64,000 nucleotides of DNA from Halioglobus maricola. Its GTDB lineage: Bacteria; Pseudomonadota; Gammaproteobacteria; Pseudomonadales; Halieaceae. This document shows positions 58,403 through 64,000 of this stretch, in pieces. The stretch lies in contig NZ_CP036422.1 in assembly GCF_009388985.1 (NCBI RefSeq), positions 3,424,501-3,488,500 of the forward strand, written 5' to 3'. The notes below the pieces were generated by a model. It did no database searches. It was given only the letters and a program-made list of their open reading frames with translations, and had not been told where the DNA came from. Every line of letters starts with the position of its first letter. The first letter of the stretch is position 1. A program made the position numbers and the translations under genes.

Positions 58403-59584
58403 GATAACGTCCAATTCATCGCCAGGCGCCACTGTCGTGCCGATCGGAATGACTGCCAGCGCATTGCAGTAGCTCACAGAACTCAACACACCAGAACTCT
58501 GGTTGGCGAAACGCTGTGCCACCAGCCCTGTATCGCTCTGCTCCACATTGACCCGTAAGTAGTCCTGGCGGCCACCGGCACGTTCGACGCTGAATTCCGC
58601 ACGTGCTTTTAGCGTAGGCAGGCCTGGCTCATCGAGACCCTGCATTTTCTGCAGGAAGGGTTTCGCCACCAGATTGAAGGTCACGAACACCGAGGTAGGA
58701 TTACCTGGAAGTCCGATAAAGGGGGTCTCACCGATGCGCCCGAAAGCCAGTGGCTTGCCCGGCTTTATCGCCAGCTTCCAGAGCGAGAGTGCACCAAGCC
58801 GCTCCACCTGCCCCTTCACATGGTCTTCTTCGCCGACGGAGACACCGCCAGACGTAATCACCACATCGGCCCTGGACGCAGCGTCAGCGAGCGCTTCAGC
58901 GGTCGCCTCAGGCGTGTCCGCAACAATGCCACCATCGACAAACTCCATGCCCAGTGCGCGAATCAGCCCGGACAGTGTGTAACGATTGGAGTTGTACAAT
59001 TGCCCCGGAGCCAAATCGCCTTGCCCCGGTTCTCTTAATTCGTCGCCTGTCGACAACACCGCAATGCGCAGCCTGCGGTAAACACTCACCTCAGCCCTGC
59101 CGACCGATGCCAGCAGGCCCAGATCCTGGGCGCGCAACTGACGCCCCCGCTGCAGCACAGTGGAGCCCGCCGCGATATCCTGCCCGCGCGGCCGCACATT
59201 GGCACCCACACTTAATTCACCCTCGATACTGACCTCGCCACTCTGCTCAATACAATTTTCCTGCATCGCGACCGCATCGGCACCGGCTGGAAGTTCGGCA
59301 CCCGTAAATATACGTGCGGCCGTGCCGGGCGCCAGCGGGGCACCGACCACGCCGGCAGGTATTCTCTGAGCCACGGGCAGTGGCTTGTGTGACTCTGCAG
59401 CGCGCAGTGCATAGCCATCCATAGCTGAGTTGTCGCCGAGAGGCACATCAACAGAAGAGGAGATATCTTCGGCCAGTACCCGGCCGAGGCCGTCCATCAG
59501 AGCAACGTCTTCCCGTTCCGGGGCACAAGGCGCTTGCGCCAGCACTTGCTCGAGCGCGTCTCCCAGCGGCGTCAGGCCACTCAA
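58388..59584 (-). CDS. moeA: Molybdopterin molybdenumtransferase
   Basis: Inserts molybdate into adenylylated molybdopterin. 398 residues with [10 protein letters not shown] near the N-terminus, the catalytic [14 protein letters not shown] region and [10 protein letters not shown], all standard for MoeA. Its start overlaps the moaB stop by four bases (ATGA). Together with moaB and moaA at 35 kb it shows that the organism makes molybdenum cofactor. Confidence 0.96.
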   Translation of the reverse strand: MSGLTPLGDALEQVLAQAPCAPEREDVALMDGLGRVLAEDISSSVDVPLGDNSAMDGYALRAAESHKPLPVAQRIPAGVVGAPLAPGTAARIFTGAELPAGADAVAMQENCIEQSGEVSIEGELSVGANVRPRGQDIAAGSTVLQRGRQLRAQDLGLLASVGRAEVSVYRRLRIAVLSTGDELREPGQGDLAPGQLYNSNRYTLSGLIRALGMEFVDGGIVADTPEATAEALADAASRADVVITSGGVSVGEEDHVKGQVERLGALSLWKLAIKPGKPLAFGRIGETPFIGLPGNPTSVFVTFNLVAKPFLQKMQGLDEPGLPTLKARAEFSVERAGGRQDYLRVNVEQSDTGLVAQRFANQSSGVLSSVSYCNALAVIPIGTTVAPGDELDVILLDA

Positions 59585-60111
59585 CCCTGCTCGCTCCGGA
59601 CGCGCAGCACTCCCACGAAGTTACAGGGCCGGTAGGTGGAGTCCAGTTGATCGCGAATCAGGCCTCCCCAGGCAGTGCGGCATGCACCAGTGGAACCGGG
59701 CATACAGAAGATAACCGTGTTGTTCGCGAGGCCAGCGAGTGCTCGAGACTGGACCGTAGACGAGCCGATCTCTTCGAAAGACAGGGCGCGGAATACCTCG
59801 CCAAACCCATCGATCTGCTTGTCGAACAAGGGGGCAACCGCCTCCGGCGTCGAATCACGGCCAGAAAAGCCCGTACCACCGGTGACCAGCACCGCCTCAA
59901 CATCGCTGTCGGCTATCCAGGAGGAAAGCACGGCGCGAATCTGGTAAATGTCGTCGATCACGATTTCCCTGGCGCGCACTTCATGGCCGGCGTCAGTGAG
60001 GGCTTCCAGCAGAAACTGGCCGGAAGAATCGGTGTCCTTGGTACGGGTATCAGAGACGGTGAGTACCGCCACCCCCAGCGACTGGGGTGCGTCGTCAGTG
60101 GCCTTGGCCAT
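59581..60111 (-). CDS. moaB: MoaB-type molybdopterin adenylyltransferase-like protein
   Basis: A 176-residue MoCF-fold protein with TVSDTRTKDTDSSG near the start and the TGGTGFSGRDSTPEA substrate loop. MoaB and Mog share this fold; Mog adenylylates molybdopterin, while E. coli MoaB is inactive. The DSSG pattern and length favour MoaB. It is translationally coupled to moeA and lies 12 bases after the RmlD-like gene. Confidence 0.92.
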   Translation of the reverse strand: MAKATDDAPQSLGVAVLTVSDTRTKDTDSSGQFLLEALTDAGHEVRAREIVIDDIYQIRAVLSSWIADSDVEAVLVTGGTGFSGRDSTPEAVAPLFDKQIDGFGEVFRALSFEEIGSSTVQSRALAGLANNTVIFCMPGSTGACRTAWGGLIRDQLDSTYRPCNFVGVLRVRSEQG

Positions 60112-60123
60112 GGAGAGAACTCC

Positions 60124-61020
60124 TTATGCTTGTTGTTCGTAGTATTGCTTGACCATATCACCGATCGTGTTGCGCCAGGGCAACTGCTTGATGGCGAAGG
60201 TGTTACGAATTTTGCTGCATTCCAGCGAGCGATTGAGGCTGGGCGTATCCGCCGCCAACTGCTGCAGCTCGACAGCATCCGGGCTGAAATCAGAGAACTG
60301 GGATGAGGCGGCGAGCACCGACTCGGCAAATTCATAATAGGTGGATGTCTCTGAGCTGCAATAGTGATAAAAACCCCAGAGCTCCGCGCCGGTGCTGAGC
60401 TGGTCAATAATGGCGGAGACAACCCGGGCACCGTCGCCGGAAGAGACCGGACAACCGCGCAGATTGTTATCCAACACCAGGTTCTCGCCCTTGGTCATGT
60501 CAGCCAACATCTGGGTGACCAGGTTCGGGCCATCGCTGGCAAAGACTGGCCCAAGCCGCAGAATCAGGTGGCGCTCGCAATTTTCACGCACCACCTGCTC
60601 TGCTGCTGCCAGCAACTGGCCCACGCCCTCTTCGCTGTCAGGAATGTCCTCTTCATTGTACATACGGTCGAGTTTCCCGGAGAACACTCGGGCGCTGGAG
60701 ACAAAAAAATGGGCGGCGCCGTCACGCTGACAACACTTGGCAACCCAATGGCTGCGCTTCAGGTCGAGTTCACCGATCTCCTGGCCACTGTCGGCGACAG
60801 CCTCGATGCGAATATCCACCACCAGTTCTGCCTTGACTCGCCGAATGGCCTTTTTCGCCTGCCGCTCACTTTTCCAGCGCGAGGCCGACCAGGTAACAGT
60901 GGTGACCTCATGGCGACCAGTCTCAGCGAGAAACTCACCAAGGGCACGGCCCAAGGGGCTGTCGGAACCGAGAAGAAGAATGCGCAAAATGTTACGTCTG
61001 CATGGGTTATTGAGTCCCAA
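60124..61020 (-). CDS. RmlD-like NAD(P)-dependent sugar-nucleotide reductase
   Basis: A Rossmann-fold protein of the extended SDR/RmlD_sub_bind group, about 287-298 residues. The dinucleotide site is LLLGSDSPLGRAL, and FFVSSARVFSG and LILRLGPVF match RmlD, but the YxxxK pair is not clear and the sequence is diverged. Substrate unknown; dTDP-rhamnose synthesis is not supported by neighbours. Both possible starts (61020 and 60987) are TTG without a strong ribosome-binding site. It heads a likely operon with moaB and moeA. Confidence 0.72.
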   Translation of the reverse strand: MGLNNPCRRNILRILLLGSDSPLGRALGEFLAETGRHEVTTVTWSASRWKSERQAKKAIRRVKAELVVDIRIEAVADSGQEIGELDLKRSHWVAKCCQRDGAAHFFVSSARVFSGKLDRMYNEEDIPDSEEGVGQLLAAAEQVVRENCERHLILRLGPVFASDGPNLVTQMLADMTKGENLVLDNNLRGCPVSSGDGARVVSAIIDQLSTGAELWGFYHYCSSETSTYYEFAESVLAASSQFSDFSPDAVELQQLAADTPSLNRSLECSKIRNTFAIKQLPWRNTIGDMVKQYYEQQA

Positions 61021-61067
61021 AAGGTAACATATTTGCCGCCCGCTGGGCGCTGTAGCGGTGAAATCCG

Positions 61068-61101
61068 GAAAAAGTACCGGGAGGCCCCACAGGCCTCCCG
61101 G
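61068..61101 (-). terminator. Intrinsic terminator of the sulfatase gene
   Basis: A 10-bp stem (61077-61086 with 61092-61101) and CCACA loop. Read on the minus strand it is followed by a run of five T. It lies ten bases after the sulfatase stop. Confidence 0.85.
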
Positions 61102-61110
61102 CGGAGTACA

Positions 61111-62607
<1,497 letters not shown>

Positions 62608-62687
62608 AAAGTTCTCCTTGATGAAAGCGATACCGCTTCTATAGATATAGCAGAGGCTGGAATATCTGCCCTCAGAGGGGCAATAAA

Positions 62688-62710
62688 AAAGGCCGCTAGA
62701 TGCGGCCTTT
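62688..62710 (-). terminator. Intrinsic terminator of ssb
   Basis: A 9-bp stem (62688-62696 with 62702-62710), five-base loop and an A run on the plus strand that gives the T tail of the minus-strand transcript. It lies 11 bases after the ssb stop. Confidence 0.92.
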
Positions 62711-62720
62711 TGGAGATCTT

Positions 62721-63266
62721 TCAGAACGGGATATCGTCGTCGAACTCGCCGAAATCCTGAGGGGCAGGCTGTGCTGCCGGTGCACCTTGCGCGGGCGCGC
62801 TGCGAGGCGCCGCAGCTGGTGCAGCGCCGCCCTGTGCGGGCGGTGCCTGACTGAAACCGCCATCGCCACCACCATAGCCGCCTGCCTGCCCACCCGCCTG
62901 GCCACCACCGGCGCCGCGTGGGTCGAGCATTTGCATCTCATTAACCACAATCTCAGTGGTATAGCGGTCCTGACCGGACTGGTCCTGCCACTTCCGGGTT
63001 TGCAGAGCGCCTTCCACATAGACCTTGGAACCCTTCTTCAGGTATTCGCCGGCAATCTGGCCCAGACGGTAATTGCCGCGGTCGCGGAAAACCACCCTGT
63101 GCCACTCAGTTCTTTCTTTCTGCTCACCGGTCTGGCGATCCTTCCAGGTCTCGCTGGTGGCAATACTGGCATTGGTAACGGCACCGCCGTCGGGGAAAAA
63201 TCGGGTTTCAGGATCGTTGCCCAGATTGCCGACAATGATCACTTTGTTCACTCCGCGTGAAGCCAT
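62721..63266 (-). CDS. ssb: Single-stranded DNA-binding protein
   Basis: Replication and repair protein coating single-stranded DNA. OB fold at residues 1-112 ([23 protein letters not shown]), a Gly/Gln/Ala/Pro-rich linker (115-170), and the C-terminal tip DDDIPF that recruits partner proteins. 181 residues. The minus-strand order MFS gene then ssb is common in pseudomonads, where uvrA lies on the far side. Confidence 0.97.
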   Translation of the reverse strand: MASRGVNKVIIVGNLGNDPETRFFPDGGAVTNASIATSETWKDRQTGEQKERTEWHRVVFRDRGNYRLGQIAGEYLKKGSKVYVEGALQTRKWQDQSGQDRYTTEIVVNEMQMLDPRGAGGGQAGGQAGGYGGGDGGFSQAPPAQGGAAPAAAPRSAPAQGAPAAQPAPQDFGEFDDDIPF

Positions 63267-63391
63267 GGAGGTTCCTCTCGAGACTGGTAAAAAGATTATT
63301 TTTGCGAGCTAACGACTATAACAATCCCCTGCGCCGAATGCGACATCAGCTGCGCTCAAGTGCCATCAATTTGGGGCTATTGTAAGCAGGG

Positions 63392-64000
63392 TCAATCCCC
63401 GGCCTGTGCCGTCACTTGGTTGGCGCGGGCAAAGCCCGGCAACGAGAACAACCACCACAGCACTCCAAGGCCCAGGCAAATAGCGAAAAGCGCCTGTGTC
63501 CCACCGTATTCCAGCAGCGCCCCGCCCAGCGCGCCTCCGGCGAATGCGCCGAGGAACTGACAGGTTGAAAACACCCCAAGCGCGGTGCCCTTGCCACCAG
63601 CAAAAACGGCCTTGCTCACCAGCGACGGCAAGGTCGCTTCGAGATAGTTGAAGCCAATGAAGAATATCCACAACCCCAGATACAACAGAACGGGTGCGCT
63701 AGCGCTACCCATCATCACCAGTGCTCCCAGCACCAGGGTGATGGCGAGCAGGAACACTTCCCGCAGCTTACCCTTGCGCTCGGCCAGAATCATCAGCGGC
63801 ACCATCCCGATAATGGAAAGGAGCAGCGCCGGCAAATACACCTGCCAGTGGCTGTCGCGATCAAGGCCCGCAACGTCTCGCAGGTACTGCGGAAGTACCA
63901 GGAAACACGCCATGAGAATAAAGTGCAGGCAGAACACACCGAAGTTCAAACGCAATAAATCGGCATTGCCCAGGCTGCGCCACACCAGATCACTGCGCAA
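63392..64000 (-). CDS. MFS transporter, C-terminal half (5' end outside window)
   Basis: At least 202 residues of a major facilitator with about six hydrophobic helices; the reading frame is still open at the window edge. The loop ERKGKLREV between helices is the conserved MFS cytoplasmic motif. Position ahead of ssb matches the MFS gene found between uvrA and ssb in related bacteria. Substrate unknown. Confidence 0.85.
   Translation of the reverse strand: MRSDLVWRSLGNADLLRLNFGVFCLHFILMACFLVLPQYLRDVAGLDRDSHWQVYLPALLLSIIGMVPLMILAERKGKLREVFLLAITLVLGALVMMGSASAPVLLYLGLWIFFIGFNYLEATLPSLVSKAVFAGGKGTALGVFSTCQFLGAFAGGALGGALLEYGGTQALFAICLGLGVLWWLFSLPGFARANQVTAQAGD

Overview
The window is a gene-dense stretch of a gammaproteobacterial chromosome of roughly 58% GC (estimated by eye). 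It holds 65 protein genes, one tRNA and a few gene remnants. There is no insertion sequence, prophage, rRNA or CRISPR array. The mix of genes suggests a marine oligotroph related to the Halieaceae (OM60/NOR5 group) or neighbouring Cellvibrionales: class Ia nrdAB with a doubled ATP-cone, fadBA, phasins with histone-like tails, trxA/rho/ubiD, hslO-pckA, ssb next to an MFS gene, PilU, a thiolase-like protein beside a luciferase-like enzyme, an arylsulfatase and a decayed TonB-receptor end. The placement is inference from gene content; no phylogeny was possible.

Layout. 1-1.8 kb: end of argD, then argF (arginine synthesis). 1.8-7.3 kb: nrdA and nrdB behind a control region with a promoter, two NrdR-like boxes and a DnaA box, followed by two tiny paralogous coiled-coil proteins. 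7.3-8.9 kb: a VOC protein, a nitrobindin-like barrel and a decayed TonB-receptor C-terminus. 8.9-12.4 kb: fadBA. 12.4-19.6 kb: yqcC, tRNA-Gly(CCC), a MOSC protein, dinG with an acyltransferase, two small envelope or secreted proteins, and a TetR/tyrosine-phosphatase pair. 19.6-26.5 kb: dgkA, rpsT, a di-iron protein divergent from an AraC regulator and a patatin, then a PHA-system protein, a thiolase-like protein and an LLM flavoprotein. 26.7-31.3 kb: hslO, pckA, two phasins and a PhaD-like TetR. 31.3-36.2 kb: methyltransferase, peroxiredoxin, SRPBCC, PqiA-like, SLC13 carrier, moaA.

36.3-42.3 kb: a run of moxR, a VWA protein, a zinc-ribbon membrane protein, a DUF1631-like protein and a PilZ protein, meeting a PilU-type retraction ATPase tail to tail. 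42.4-47.8 kb: APH-fold kinase, gshA, acpH, rsd/algQ, FKBP lipoprotein and a c-type cytochrome-like protein. 47.9-53.9 kb: an OhrR-type MarR regulator, a truncated GST remnant, an ABC-F ATPase, then an rsgA / GIY-YIG / VTT-flavoprotein-fusion operon on the minus strand. 54.0-58.4 kb: trxA, ppk2, rho, ubiD. 58.4-64 kb on the minus strand: moeA, moaB, an RmlD-like reductase, a secreted arylsulfatase, ssb and the end of an MFS transporter.

How it fits together. Housekeeping functions (dNTP supply, replication and repair, redox through trxA, gshA, peroxiredoxin and hslO) are interleaved with carbon-storage and lipid functions (fadBA, phasins, PhaD-like regulator, PHA-system protein, patatin, acyltransferase, PPK2) and molybdenum-cofactor genes in two places. 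The least explained parts are the micro-protein pair after nrdB, the MoxR-to-PilU cluster, the di-iron/AraC/patatin locus, the thiolase-like protein lacking its cysteine, and the gene remnants at 8.65-8.84 kb and 48.46 kb.
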